From Mesorhizobium mediterraneum (GTDB lineage: Bacteria > Pseudomonadota > Alphaproteobacteria > Rhizobiales > Rhizobiaceae), in contig NZ_NPKI01000014.1 in assembly GCF_002284565.1 (NCBI RefSeq), positions 383 through 32,574 of the forward strand: a DNA stretch of 32,192 bases, in the 5' to 3' direction. Under the pieces are notes generated by a model. It was not told where the DNA came from. It searched no databases and saw only the letters and a list, made by a program, of their open reading frames with translations. Positions within the stretch are counted from its first letter, which is position 1. Every line of letters begins with the position of its first letter. The translations under genes were made by a program, and so were the position numbers. This document shows positions 24,953 to 32,192 of this stretch, in pieces.

Positions 24953-26382
24953 TCACTTCGCTTGATCGCAACTGCGGACAAACGCTTTTCGCGGCGCCGT
25001 CGTATGGAGGAAGGGATGTTCATCGCCTCGCGATATTTGGTGACGGTACGGCGAGCGACATCGATGCCGGTCTCCTTGAGTTTAGCAACGATGTCTTCGT
25101 CGGAATGTACCTTGTCGAGCGATTCTTCGGCTATGATTGCCTTGATCCGATGGCGGACAGCTTTGGCGGAGTGCGCGTCGCCGCCCTCGCAGGATGCGAT
25201 TGGCGCAGCGAAAAAATACTTCAGCTCGAACACCCCGCGCGGAGTCAACATGTACCTGTTCGAAGTCACCCGGCTTACCGTCGACTCGTGCATGCCGATC
25301 TCGTCAGCGACATTTTTGAGACAGAGAGGCCGCAGATGGGCGGCGCCGTGTGTAAAAAAGGCATCCTGCTGGCGCACGATTTCGGTCGCAACCTTAAGGA
25401 TCGTCTTAGCGCGCTGCTTGAGACTGCTGATCAGCCAGTTCCCTTTTTCCTGGCAATGGTCGAGAAACGCTTTGCCTTCCGGATTTTGATTGGTCAGCTG
25501 CGAGATTTCGGCGATATAGGTGTGGTTGATCAACACTTTGGGCAGCGTGGCCGGATCAAGCTCCACCCGCCATCCACCTTCGGACTTGGGCATTACCCAG
25601 ACGTCCGGTACGATGGTTTCCGGCGTCCCGGACTGGAACCGGTCTCCAGGCTTGGGATCGAGCGCGCGGATTTCGTTCCTCATGTCGAGGAGATCCTCCT
25701 CGTCGACTCCGCAACGCTGCTTCAATCCCTGAAAATCCCCCCGTGCAAGCATCTCGAGATTGGCGACCAAAGCTGCCATAGCCGGGTCGAACCGGTCTTG
25801 CTGGCGCAGCTGAATCTCCAGGCATTCGCTGAGAGTTCGCGCAAAAATCCCCGGCGGATCAAATTGCTGCAAGATTCCGATGACCCGTTCCACATCAGCT
25901 TGCCGAACGTTTAACCTCCTGGCCAGATCGAAAAGGTTTACCTGAAGATAGCCAGTGTCCTCCAGATGGGCGGCGAGCTGTCCGGCAATCAGCCGCTCCT
26001 GGGGGGTGAACGGGGTGAGGGCGACTTGGCGGGCGACATGGTCGTGCAATGTTTCGGTGTGGGCGGTAAACTCCTCGACGGCAGGTCGATCGTTGCCGCT
26101 ACTGCGTTGCGACTTCCATTGCCCGCGCCCGCCAGACGGCCCGCCAATGGGCGATTCGCCGATTTCGCTTCTGCTTTGACTGCTCCGCTGATCCTCCCCT
26201 GGCAGCGGCGAAACGTCGTCAAACGGGTCAGGCTTCAAAACGGGGTTCTTCTCGAGTGCCTGCTCCACGAGCTGATGGAGTTCAGTATGCGTCAATCGCA
26301 GCAAGCGAATAGCTTCAATGGCTTGAGGCGATAAGACCATACGTTGCTTCTGGCGTTGAAGCAGGCTTGCTGAGAGATGCAT
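24949..26382 (-). CDS. rpoN: RpoN, sigma54 factor (symbiotic copy)
   Basis: 477 residues. Region I begins MHLSASLLQRQKQRMVLSPQ (glutamine-rich activator-response region), a central core-binding part follows, a helix-turn-helix lies around LCLKNVADEIGMHESTVSRV, and the RpoN box ARRTVTKYRE is at 443-452. It reads the -24/-12 promoters listed in this window. The acidic region II is short. Symbiotic rhizobia often carry a second rpoN paired with prxS; I recall this as prxS-rpoN2 in Rhizobium etli. Here it lies 69 bp after prxS on the same strand. The rest of the genome is needed to confirm that another rpoN exists. Confidence 0.95.
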   Translation of the reverse strand: MHLSASLLQRQKQRMVLSPQAIEAIRLLRLTHTELHQLVEQALEKNPVLKPDPFDDVSPLPGEDQRSSQSRSEIGESPIGGPSGGRGQWKSQRSSGNDRPAVEEFTAHTETLHDHVARQVALTPFTPQERLIAGQLAAHLEDTGYLQVNLFDLARRLNVRQADVERVIGILQQFDPPGIFARTLSECLEIQLRQQDRFDPAMAALVANLEMLARGDFQGLKQRCGVDEEDLLDMRNEIRALDPKPGDRFQSGTPETIVPDVWVMPKSEGGWRVELDPATLPKVLINHTYIAEISQLTNQNPEGKAFLDHCQEKGNWLISSLKQRAKTILKVATEIVRQQDAFFTHGAAHLRPLCLKNVADEIGMHESTVSRVTSNRYMLTPRGVFELKYFFAAPIASCEGGDAHSAKAVRHRIKAIIAEESLDKVHSDEDIVAKLKETGIDVARRTVTKYREAMNIPSSIRRRREKRLSAVAIKRSD

Positions 26383-26451
26383 GTTGAACCGGTAATCTGC
26401 CGAGGAGGCTCTAGTGTGTGCTGGGGTTGTGTGAGACTTGCCACTTCTGGG

Positions 26452-26985
26452 TCATGCCGCCGCCTTCAGTTTGTCGAGAACGTTTTGCGGGGATGAAACG
26501 CCATAGGGGTCCGTCTCGCAGTTGTCACAGAAGCCTTCCTCCTCGAACCACTGCTCCACCACGCCATCGTCGATCAGAGCGGCGTATCGCCAGGAGCGCA
26601 TTCCAAAGCCCAGATTGTCCTTCGCGACCAGCATGCCCATCTTGCGCGTGAACTCGCCCGACCCGTCTGGGATCAGCTCGATCTTCTGCAGCCCCAAGGA
26701 CTTTCCCCACGCATTCATGACGAAAGCATCGTTGACTGAGACGCAGTAGATCGCGTCAATTCGCAGTTCCAGAAATTGATCATAGAGTTTTTCGAAATCG
26801 GGCAGTTGGAAGGTCGAGCAGGTCGGGGTGAAGGCGCCAGGCAGCGAGAACAGGATAACGCGCTTGCCCCCGAAATAATCGTCGGAGGTCTTGTTCTCCC
26901 ACCGATAAGGATTTGGCCCCCCGATCGACTCATCGCGAACACGCGTGCGAAAGGTCACGAGAGGAACGTTCTTTCTATCGGTCAT
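26452..26985 (-). CDS. prxS: PrxS-type atypical peroxiredoxin (Prx5 group)
   Basis: 177 residues, Prx5/AhpE-like. The peroxidatic Cys56 lies in GAFTPTCSTFQLPDFEKLY. Cys153 and Cys156 (GFCDNCETD) could be a resolving pair, an arrangement also seen in symbiotic Prx5 proteins. It removes hydrogen peroxide and organic peroxides, protecting nitrogenase-active bacteroids. Upstream is a NifA-type promoter (27256-27271), about 260 nt from the ATG, so the gene should be induced with nif genes and co-transcribed with rpoN. Confidence 0.93.
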   Translation of the reverse strand: MTDRKNVPLVTFRTRVRDESIGGPNPYRWENKTSDDYFGGKRVILFSLPGAFTPTCSTFQLPDFEKLYDQFLELRIDAIYCVSVNDAFVMNAWGKSLGLQKIELIPDGSGEFTRKMGMLVAKDNLGFGMRSWRYAALIDDGVVEQWFEEEGFCDNCETDPYGVSSPQNVLDKLKAAA

Positions 26986-27026
26986 TAATTTGCTCCCAGG
27001 CCAAAGTGGTACGGTGCATCTTTCGG

Positions 27027-27242
27027 TTAAACTGAAGCGGCATCGACTTCCGTCGACAGTTCCGGCAGCCTCGCGCCTTGGCGTGGTTGCCTCGGACAGG
27101 TCTTGTGCAAGACCGCCCCCGAGCAGGGACGTTTAACGGCGACGAGCTTCCAGTTTTCCGCGGAGACGGGGAATGTTTGCTCGCGGGCTTTATCGAGCTT
27201 TGAGAGGTAGGCATGGTCTCCAAACGTGGTTTTGACTGCGTT
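27027..27242 (-). other. Open frame in the prxS leader without a usual start codon
   Basis: Between a TAG at 27243-27245 and a TAA at 27027-27029 the minus strand stays open for 71 codons. The first half reads protein-like (FGDHAYLSKLDKAREQTFP, then VSAENWKLVAVKRP), yet there is no ATG or GTG; only an internal TTG. It begins almost exactly at the predicted transcription start. It may be the end of a gene cut by rearrangement or simply leader RNA. I recognise no family. Confidence 0.25.
27100..27115. repeat. Short palindrome in the prxS leader
   Basis: GGTCTTG-TG-CAAGACC, perfect 7-base arms, inside the long prxS leader. It could be a small hairpin in the mRNA or a binding site. No further support. 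Confidence 0.25.
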
Positions 27243-27255
27243 CTATCGACCGAGT

Positions 27256-27271
27256 CGCAAGCGCCATGCCA
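27256..27271 (-). promoter_or_regulatory. Sigma54 (-24/-12) promoter of prxS-rpoN
   Basis: Minus-strand TGGCATGGCGCTTGCG: TGGCATG at -24, TTGC at -12, ten bases between GG and GC. Predicted start near 27246, about 260 nt before prxS. Confidence 0.75.
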
Positions 27272-27400
27272 ATTGACCCGATGCCTTGGGTTCACTTCGG
27301 TTTTTGCAGCAACTTTCGTGTTGTGCAGTAATGCCGGTCGATATTATTGCTCAAGCAGCACTGGAAATTGGGTGCGACTCCGTTCGGCAAACCCGGCCTT

Positions 27401-27416
27401 TGTCCGAAGCCGGACA
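27401..27416. promoter_or_regulatory. NifA upstream activator site of prxS-rpoN
   Basis: TGT-CCGAAGCCGG-ACA, exact TGT-N10-ACA, 130 bp upstream of the prxS -24 element. This is within the usual working distance. Confidence 0.75.
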
Positions 27417-27981
27417 CGAATGTCGGGAATTAGCCAAACGCCAGGACCTGGGGCGGGTTAAGAAACGTTGCCGTGGGCACCGGCTTCAGCACAATTGCGC
27501 CACGCGAGCATGGCTCCCAGCGTCAATGCCCTGCAGCAGCGAGACGAAAGTCACTGCAGAATATCAACCTCTGCGAAGTCGTTGAGACCCAGCATGTGCG
27601 AGCCGTTCGAGGCGCAGATCAAGGCATGCTCGAGGAAGAGCTCGTGCTCTCGGCAGCAAGTGTTGCGACGTCTGACAAGGATAGTCGCGCTTCAAGGAAA
27701 AGAACCTGAATGGTGCACGGCTTGTGAAGGCCTGGCGCATGGAAATGGCTGGGCTGATCATCCTCCATGGCGGTTGGATGAAGAGCTGGCCCCTATCTCC
27801 CTCAGCTGCAACGGGGGGAGATAGGGCATGTCCGTCCTATCGCGCTCGGTAACATTCCTCGGTGAGGCAATAAGGGGGAGCAATTTCTCATTTCGGCCGA
27901 CACGACCCAGCTCTCCTTTCATGCGCTGATTCCCCTAGGGAAATCGCGACTCCAGCCTTCCTATGCAGCGAATCGCGGTGC
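27417..27981. other. Region between the prxS NifA site and the asnB promoter
   Basis: About 560 bp with short frames only and no recognisable gene. It contains the long inverted repeat at 27791-27826. Nothing else stands out. Confidence 0.35.
27791..27826. repeat. 11-bp inverted repeat
   Basis: CCCTATCTCCC at 27791-27801 is exactly complementary to GGGAGATAGGG at 27816-27826, with a 14-base loop. No T-run follows either way, so it is not a standard terminator. It may be a remnant of a mobile element end or a structured RNA fragment. Confidence 0.4.
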
Positions 27982-27997
27982 TGTCCGATGTCCGACA
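27982..27997. promoter_or_regulatory. NifA upstream activator site of the asnB pseudogene
   Basis: TGT-CCGATGTCCG-ACA, exact TGT-N10-ACA, 76 bp upstream of the -24 element at 28058. Confidence 0.75.
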
Positions 27998-28057
27998 ATG
28001 TCGGATGCGGATCGTAGCTGGGCTAGATCCGTCACTTTGCCTCGAATGGTTTCCCAC

Positions 28058-28073
28058 TGGCATAATATCTGCT
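28058..28073 (+). promoter_or_regulatory. Sigma54 (-24/-12) promoter of the asnB pseudogene
   Basis: TGGCATAATATCTGCT: GG and GC ten bases apart, TGGCAT at -24 and CTGC at -12. Predicted start near 28084, about 35 nt before the former asnB start. Confidence 0.7.
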
Positions 28074-28117
28074 TCGCCCCAAATGCGGCGACAGTTATCT
28101 CAGGAGGGAGCCAAAAT

Positions 28118-28697
28118 CTGTGCGGCATCTGTGAATGGATCGACTTCAATCGAGACCTCGGAGGTCCCGACGCGCGAAGGGAGCTTGCCGATATGACGGC
28201 CACCATGGCGAACCGCGGTCCGGACGACGAGGGGACTTGGATCGGCGGGCCTGCGGCGCTGGGACACCACACCTGGCAATCATCGATATCCAGGGCGGCC
28301 GTCAGCCGATGATGCTCCAGGAGGATGGCCGACCTGACTTGGTGCTCGTCTACACGGGTGAGACTTACAACTACCGCGAGCTGCGTCAACAGCTGGCCGG
28401 CCTAGGCCATCGCTTCGACACGAGCAGTGACACCGAGGTGGTGCTGCACCGCCCACGCGAGTGGGGCTCTTCGGCGGGTACACTTTTTTCACGAAACCCA
28501 TGAATGTTTCTCGCGACATCATCCCGCAATCGGTGGTGCAGCGGGTGAAGAGCCCGTATCCGGCTATCCAGGATGCCGCCTACGACAAAATGCTACGTAC
28601 GCGGTTCACTGCGGTGCTGGACGACCTAGTGCGGCAGTGGCACCGCTGTTGTCCGTCGACAGGTCCCGCGCTTGCTCGGTGCGACCAACAACCTTAA
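28118..28697 (+). pseudogene. asnB: Glutamine-dependent asparagine synthetase, decayed
   Basis: After an AGGAGGGAG ribosome-binding site the sequence reads CTG-TGC..., giving LCGICEWIDFNRDLGGPDAR and NRGPDDEGTW, the Ntn-hydrolase glutaminase start in which Cys follows the initiator Met. The start ATG has become CTG. A one-base loss near 28275 shifts to LAIIDIQGGRQPM, then LVLVYTGETYNYRELRQQL and DTSSDTEVVLH. After about 28444 most of the glutaminase end and the synthetase domain are deleted, and the frame resumes with a C-terminal piece (QRVKSPYPAIQDAAYDKMLR, 28540-28610). The intact enzyme is over 550 residues. The nif-type promoter upstream remains readable, so the gene was once expressed with nitrogen fixation. 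Confidence 0.85.
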
Positions 28698-28931
28698 GGG
28701 CTAGGGCGTATCCTGACCCTGCAAGATCTCCTCACCGACTATAAGGTGCGCCTCACGATCTGAGACGATGGGACAGGATGGCCAAGGAGGTGCGCCGTCT
28801 TGCATGCCCGCCAGCGAGGCGAACCCTCTTGGCTACGCGCGCCACCAGAGACGCTCCATATCGTCAGGCCCGCGTCTCATGCTCAGATGAGCCGGTATTT
28901 GGCTCTCTCATCAAGCGAACCGAGAGAGCCC
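28698..28931. other. Short non-coding stretch between asnB and istA remnants
   Basis: Between the asparagine synthetase remnant and the IS21 fragment I see no recognisable gene; it may hold eroded sequence from the flanks. Confidence 0.3.
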
Positions 28932-29165
28932 ATGCCAAGACGGAAGCAAGCAAGACGAACGAGCGTCAGAGATACCCTGCGCCTGACCCATAAACAGGGC
29001 AGTCTGGTGGGCGAGGTGGCAGAGCAACTGATGTTCGGCAAGACCTCGGTTTCCACCTATTTCTGCGGGCGCTGGAGGCGGGCTGTCGTGCTGGCCCTGC
29101 ATGCGGCTTTGACGACGATGCGATGTTGAAACACCGTCTGTTGGGCCGAATCGGCCGTCGGCCAC
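28932..29165 (+). pseudogene. IS21-family istA N-terminal fragment
   Basis: ATG 28932 begins MPRRKQARRTSVRDTLRLTH, followed by VAEQLMFGKTSVSTY, the N-terminal helix-turn-helix of IS21-type IstA transposases. After a frameshift near 29070 it continues RALEAGCRAGPACGFDDDAM, the next conserved part (compare EAGL...LDDDAL). The DDE domain and istB are absent, so the element is dead. Confidence 0.75.
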
Positions 29166-29337
29166 ACGTTGGGTCGTCATCAGGTTCTCGACAGCTTCCC
29201 GGTGTCAAATCCAAACCGTGGTCGGCGATCCCCACCAGGGTGGGAAGGCAGCGCTGATATAGCCGAACGTCGATCAAGTCACGATCAACGATTGCCTCAT
29301 GTCACATGCCCTGCGGGACTGAAAAACGGAGAAGAAC
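29166..29337. other. Region upstream of the hisC-like gene
   Basis: No recognisable gene, no exact TGT-N10-ACA site and no convincing -24/-12 promoter were found here, so I cannot say how the following two genes are expressed. Confidence 0.3.
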
Positions 29338-30468
29338 ATGTGCGATGCAAAACTGAAGACCGTGCTTTCGCTTTTTTCGCCGGTGGCCAGCAAATTAGAT
29401 GCTCTCTCGTCCAACGGACCAGCGACGGATGCAAATTGCGTTAAGCTAAATACGAACGAGAACCCGTTTCCGTTGCCGAAGAGCGTAATGCAAAGTGCAA
29501 TTGCTGCGATCGAACACCAGTATCTTTATCCGGAAGACGACAATCTCAGCTTAAGGGCAGCTGCCTCCGATGCTTACGGATTTTCCAAAGATCAGGTGAT
29601 TGCCGGCAACGGTTCGTCGGAGCTGCTCGGACTCATCTACAGAGCTTTCCTCGCCCCAGGAGATAGAGTGGCAATGCTGTCGCCCGGATTTTCGTTCAAC
29701 CGTAAACTTGCCATGTTGCAGGGTGCCGAGTTTCTCGAAATCGCATCGAGCGAAGCTCATCCCCTGCCGATAGAAAAACTGCTGTCCGGCCCCGCAAAAG
29801 ACGCGAAGTTCATTCTGTTGGCTAATCCGAACAATCCGACCGGAACATTCGTGCCGGTGGCCGAAATCGAACGCCTTGTGGAGCAAGCAGATCGCTTGAT
29901 CGTCTTGGATGAGGCCTACGTTGACTTCGCACCCGACCATGCCCTGCGCCTCGTCAATAGACATCCGAATCTTTTGATCTTGAGGACTTTTTCAAAGAGC
30001 TATGCTGCCGCTGGCGTGCGAGTCGGCTTCGGTTTCGGTCACCCAGAAATCATTGGCAGGCTGCGCAACATCCAGAATGTCTTCAACATGAACGTGATCG
30101 GGCAGGCGGTCGGGAAAAGCATTCTTGCGCATCGCCACGCCTACGAAGAGAACCACAGGCACATCAAGCATGAACGACAGCGAGTGACCCTGGCGCTGTT
30201 GCAACTTGGCTTTTCCGTAACACCCTCCCACGCAAACTTTTTGCTGGCCCGTGTGCCGGCGGGACAGGAGGGCTCATGCTGGCAAGCCGCGTTGAAAGAG
30301 CAGGCGATCCTCATCGCCAGCTTTCCTGACGTAGATTTGAAGAACTGTATTCGCGTCAGCATTGGCACCACAGAGCAGATGGACAAATTCCTTGCTGCCG
30401 CCAAACGCGTCTGTATGAGCTTTAAGAAGAATTGCGGTGTTCACAAGCATGAAGTCGATTCACATTAA
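29338..30468 (+). CDS. Histidinol-phosphate aminotransferase-like (HisC family) PLP enzyme
   Basis: 376 residues, class I/II aminotransferase. NENPFPLPKSV (40-50), PNNPTG (164-169), DEAYVDF (191-197) and TFSKSYAAAGVRVGF with the PLP Lys220 are all present, as in HisC. GGAG is seven bases upstream of the ATG. The true substrate is open: HisC homologues outside his operons also act on other amino acids or phosphonates. The next gene, a luciferase-like monooxygenase, follows after 78 bp in AT-richer DNA than the window average, so the two look like a small operon acquired together. Confidence 0.9.
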   Translation: MCDAKLKTVLSLFSPVASKLDALSSNGPATDANCVKLNTNENPFPLPKSVMQSAIAAIEHQYLYPEDDNLSLRAAASDAYGFSKDQVIAGNGSSELLGLIYRAFLAPGDRVAMLSPGFSFNRKLAMLQGAEFLEIASSEAHPLPIEKLLSGPAKDAKFILLANPNNPTGTFVPVAEIERLVEQADRLIVLDEAYVDFAPDHALRLVNRHPNLLILRTFSKSYAAAGVRVGFGFGHPEIIGRLRNIQNVFNMNVIGQAVGKSILAHRHAYEENHRHIKHERQRVTLALLQLGFSVTPSHANFLLARVPAGQEGSCWQAALKEQAILIASFPDVDLKNCIRVSIGTTEQMDKFLAAAKRVCMSFKKNCGVHKHEVDSH

Positions 30469-30546
30469 GCATCAAGTAATAGGTGTTGATATGTCGTGAG
30501 CTATGATTTTATCGAACAAATAATTGGTAATTTGGAGAACAATTAA

Positions 30547-31581
30547 TTGAAGAAAATTTCCGCTTCGGGCCTGACCTTCGGCATCTTCGATCATCTGGAC
30601 GAAAACGGCGATGACATCGCACAACAATATGCAGATCGGCTGAGCCTAGCAGAAGCGTGCGATGGCTATGGCTTTTATGCGTATCATCTCGCCGAGCACC
30701 ACTGTACGCCGCATGGCAGAGGTCCATCACCGAATTTGTTCTTAGCGAGCGTCGCCCAGCGAACCCGCAGTCTTCGTGTTGGTCCCATGGTAATGCTACT
30801 TGCGCTCTATCATCCGCTGCGTGCCTTCGAGGAGATCTGCATGCTTGATCAGTTGAGCGGCGGCAGGCTTGAACTCGGCATAGGGCGCGGCTCTGCTCCC
30901 ACTGAATTGGGATACTTCGGGGTTGCTGTAGAAGCAGCACCAGAACAGTATGCGGAGGCCAGTGAGATTCTCATCAATGCGATGAAAGGCGGGACGCTTT
31001 CTTATCAGGGCCGCCACTTTGAGTTGAAAGATGTTCCGCTGACGTTGAGACCTCACCAATATCCCCATCCGCCGACATGGATCGCCACCAATCGACCCGA
31101 GCCGGCTAGCTGGGCCGCTGCGAATGGGGCAAACATCGCCTGCGTCGGACCTTCCACTTCTGTTCGCAGCGTTACCGACGCGTTCCGCGCCGCCCGAATT
31201 CACGATGCTGACATTGGCCAGCAAGCGCCATTTCTTGGATTGCTCCGAATGGTGGTGATAGGGCGTTCTGAAACAGATGCGTATTTGCTCGCAGCACCTG
31301 CCTATGAACGATGGCTCAATAGCTTCAAATTTCTATACGAACTAAATGCCATTTCCACTCCACCAAACTTGCCTTTGAACTTCGATGCAGCAATTGAAAG
31401 TGAATTGTGCGTCGTGGGAACGGCAGATTCTGTCCGAAAAGCTCTCCTTGATCAGCTGGAAGAGGCAGGTGCTAATTATCTTCTGTGTCAACTGGCATTT
31501 GGGGATTTGCCGCTGGATGCCTCACTATACACCGCATCGGCCATTCGATCCGAAATCATGGCTCGAGTTGCCGCATCGTGA
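30547..31581 (+). CDS. Second luciferase-like flavin-dependent monooxygenase
   Basis: 344 residues, LLM family. GFYAYHLAEHHCTP matches the AEHH motif after the first strands, LRVGPMVMLLALYHPLRAFEE follows, and GGRLELGIGRGSAPTELGYFG is the family's GRLxLGxGxG block. The start is TTG at 30547, with GGAG nine bases before; no upstream ATG fits. It is only generally related to the LLM at 23287. With the HisC-like gene it may form a two-step pathway (oxidation and transamination); the substrate is unknown. A hairpin terminator follows its stop by 17 bp. Confidence 0.9.
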   Translation: MKKISASGLTFGIFDHLDENGDDIAQQYADRLSLAEACDGYGFYAYHLAEHHCTPHGRGPSPNLFLASVAQRTRSLRVGPMVMLLALYHPLRAFEEICMLDQLSGGRLELGIGRGSAPTELGYFGVAVEAAPEQYAEASEILINAMKGGTLSYQGRHFELKDVPLTLRPHQYPHPPTWIATNRPEPASWAAANGANIACVGPSTSVRSVTDAFRAARIHDADIGQQAPFLGLLRMVVIGRSETDAYLLAAPAYERWLNSFKFLYELNAISTPPNLPLNFDAAIESELCVVGTADSVRKALLDQLEEAGANYLLCQLAFGDLPLDASLYTASAIRSEIMARVAAS

Positions 31582-31597
31582 ATCCGTCGTGTGATTG

Positions 31598-31623
31598 GAG
31601 GAGCAGCGGCAGCGCTGCTCCTC
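31598..31623. terminator. Hairpin after the luciferase-like gene
   Basis: GAGGAGCAGCG and CGCTGCTCCTC form a perfect 11-bp GC-rich stem with a four-base loop 17 bp after the stop codon. A T-run is missing, so it is a strong hairpin of terminator type but not a textbook intrinsic terminator. Confidence 0.6.
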
Positions 31624-31657
31624 ATTGCGAAACGGTTGTGGGGGCCGGACTCCTGTG

Positions 31658-31771
31658 TCAGGTGTAAACCATTGGAGCACGTCCTATCTGATCCAGGTCA
31701 TATCCTGCGGCTTTGAAGTAGTTGGCACATTCGGCTGGGGTGAAGAGGTCGACGACCGCGCCGAGGCGTCC
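31658..31771 (-). pseudogene. IS630-family transposase C-terminal remnant
   Basis: On the minus strand the frame reads VVDLFTPAECANYFKAAGYD, the typical C-terminal end of IS630-type transposases (TPxECANYFxxAGY), ending at a TGA at 31658-31660. The upstream part is cut off at about 31771, where the IS3-family element begins. Confidence 0.7.
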
Positions 31772-31835
31772 TGACCTTGCCCCTCTGATCTAATCCGGTT
31801 TGAAGTTCGTTCTGGCCCATCCAGAGGACCAGGAC

Positions 31836-32103
31836 ATGAAACGCAGCCGCTTCTCTGAAGAGCAGATCATCGGAATTTTGAAGAAACACGAGGCCGGGGT
31901 ATCGGTTGGCGATCTGTGCCGCAAGCACGGGGTCAGCGACGCCTCGATCTACAATTGGAAGGCCCGCTTCGGCGGGATGGATGTCACCGAGGCTCGGCGA
32001 CCTGAAGGCGCTGGAGGACGAGAACACGCGCCTGAAGCGGCTTCTGGCCGACGCCATGCTCGACAATACCGCGTTGAAGGACCTTGTGGGAAAGAAATGG
32101 TGA
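31836..32103 (+). pseudogene. IS3-family transposase OrfA, frameshifted
   Basis: ATG 31836 begins MKRSRFSEEQIIGILKKHEA, then SVGDLCRKHGVSDASIYNWK, the helix-turn-helix of IS3 OrfA (HTH_Tnp_1). One surplus base in the CGGCGACCTG stretch (about 31996-32001) throws the frame out; the other frame restores KALEDENTRLKRLLADAML and ends at TGA 32101-32103. OrfA from one unbroken frame would be about 88 residues. A sequencing error is possible. Confidence 0.75.
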
Positions 32104-32192
32104 CGCCCGCCGCCAAGCGGAAAGCTGTCGCTCGCCTGAAGGAAGGCTTCGGGATGAGCGAACGGCGGGCGTGTAAAGCCATCGGCTGTTGC
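32100..32192 (+). CDS. IS3-family transposase OrfB, partial
   Basis: GTG 32100 overlaps the OrfA stop by four bases (GTGA), the usual IS3 arrangement. The visible start VTPAAKRKAVARLKEGFGMS then ERRACKAIGCC matches IS3 OrfB N-termini; the DDE catalytic part lies beyond the window. Confidence 0.7.
   Translation, partial: MTPAAKRKAVARLKEGFGMSERRACKAIGCC

Larger units (their letters stand above)
31772..32192 (+). mobile_element. IS3-family insertion sequence, left part, runs off the window
   Basis: The element starts near TGACCTTGCCCC at 31772, directly after the broken IS630 fragment, and carries orfA followed by the start of orfB at GTG 32100. The right end is outside the window, so copy length and target duplication cannot be read. 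Confidence 0.7.

Noticed and set aside
25105..25914. 269-codon open frame opposite rpoN
   Set aside because: It is the antisense shadow of rpoN.
27100..27117. Sigma54 promoter nearer to prxS
   Set aside because: TTGCA and GG spacing fit, but the -24 box is GGGGGC instead of GGCACG; the promoter at 27256-27271 is far better and has a NifA site.
29234..29255. Sigma54 promoter for the hisC-like gene
   Set aside because: GG-N10-GC occurs (GGTGGGAAGGCAGC) but without TTG at -12 or CACG at -24, and no NifA site lies upstream.
1..32192. CRISPR arrays, tRNA or rRNA genes
   Set aside because: I saw no regularly spaced direct repeats and no tRNA- or rRNA-like sequences on reading the window.

Overview
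The window is part of a rhizobial symbiosis region (symbiosis island or symbiotic plasmid). The gene families and their order fit an alphaproteobacterial legume symbiont, most likely Mesorhizobium or a Rhizobium/Sinorhizobium relative. The evidence is a nitrogen-fixation gene set (nifA, nifB, fdxN, nifZ, nifT, fixABCX, nifW, nifS, an iscN/hesB-type gene, nifQ), a symbiotic rpoN paired with a prxS-type peroxiredoxin, a NodL-family acetyltransferase, and many insertion-sequence remnants and decayed genes. The species cannot be fixed from sequence reading alone.

Layout. 1-2900: nifA on the + strand, coding a protein without the N-terminal sensory domain, then a NodL/maltose O-acetyltransferase-family gene. 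3200-6500 (minus strand): nifB-fdxN-nifZ-nifT and a SIR2-like gene as one operon behind a sigma54/NifA promoter. 6690-7470: the decayed 3' end of a second nifA in the classical place upstream of nifB, next to an IS66-family remnant. 7530-14740 (minus strand): an alpha/beta hydrolase, fixX, fixC, fixB, fixA, nifW, nifS, a decayed nifU and iscN, with sigma54-type promoters before fixA and iscN. 15000-17850: a small ORF plus a haem-utilisation gene (hmuS/hemS), and a convergent MFS exporter. 17854-19254: about 1.4 kb with no recognisable gene. 19255-24952 (+ strand): cytochrome P450, a ferredoxin/SnoaL-like fusion, a two-domain SDR, a luciferase-like monooxygenase and nifQ. 24949-26985 (minus strand): prxS-rpoN. 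27000-29337: a wreck containing a nif-promoted asparagine synthetase pseudogene and an IS21 istA fragment. 29338-31581: a HisC-like aminotransferase and a second luciferase-like monooxygenase. 31658-end: an IS630 remnant cut by an IS3-family element that runs off the window.

Regulation. I read -24/-12 promoters (GG-N10-GC) for nifB, fixA, iscN, the P450 cluster, prxS-rpoN and the asnB pseudogene. All have a TGT-N10-ACA NifA site about 65-130 bp upstream; the iscN site has one mismatch, and the P450 promoter has two sites 21 bp apart. NifA and RpoN are thus both encoded here, and NifA probably raises expression of its own sigma factor.

The least-explained content is the NifA-controlled oxidative cluster (P450, ferredoxin-SnoaL, double SDR, flavin monooxygenase, nifQ). 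It looks like a nodule-specific biosynthetic or modification pathway with an unknown substrate, and I recall a related arrangement around CYP127A1/y4vG-y4vJ on the NGR234 symbiotic plasmid. Other notable points are the SIR2-like gene in the nifB operon, the loss of nifU beside intact nifS and iscN, and the replacement of the canonical nifA by a short copy elsewhere.
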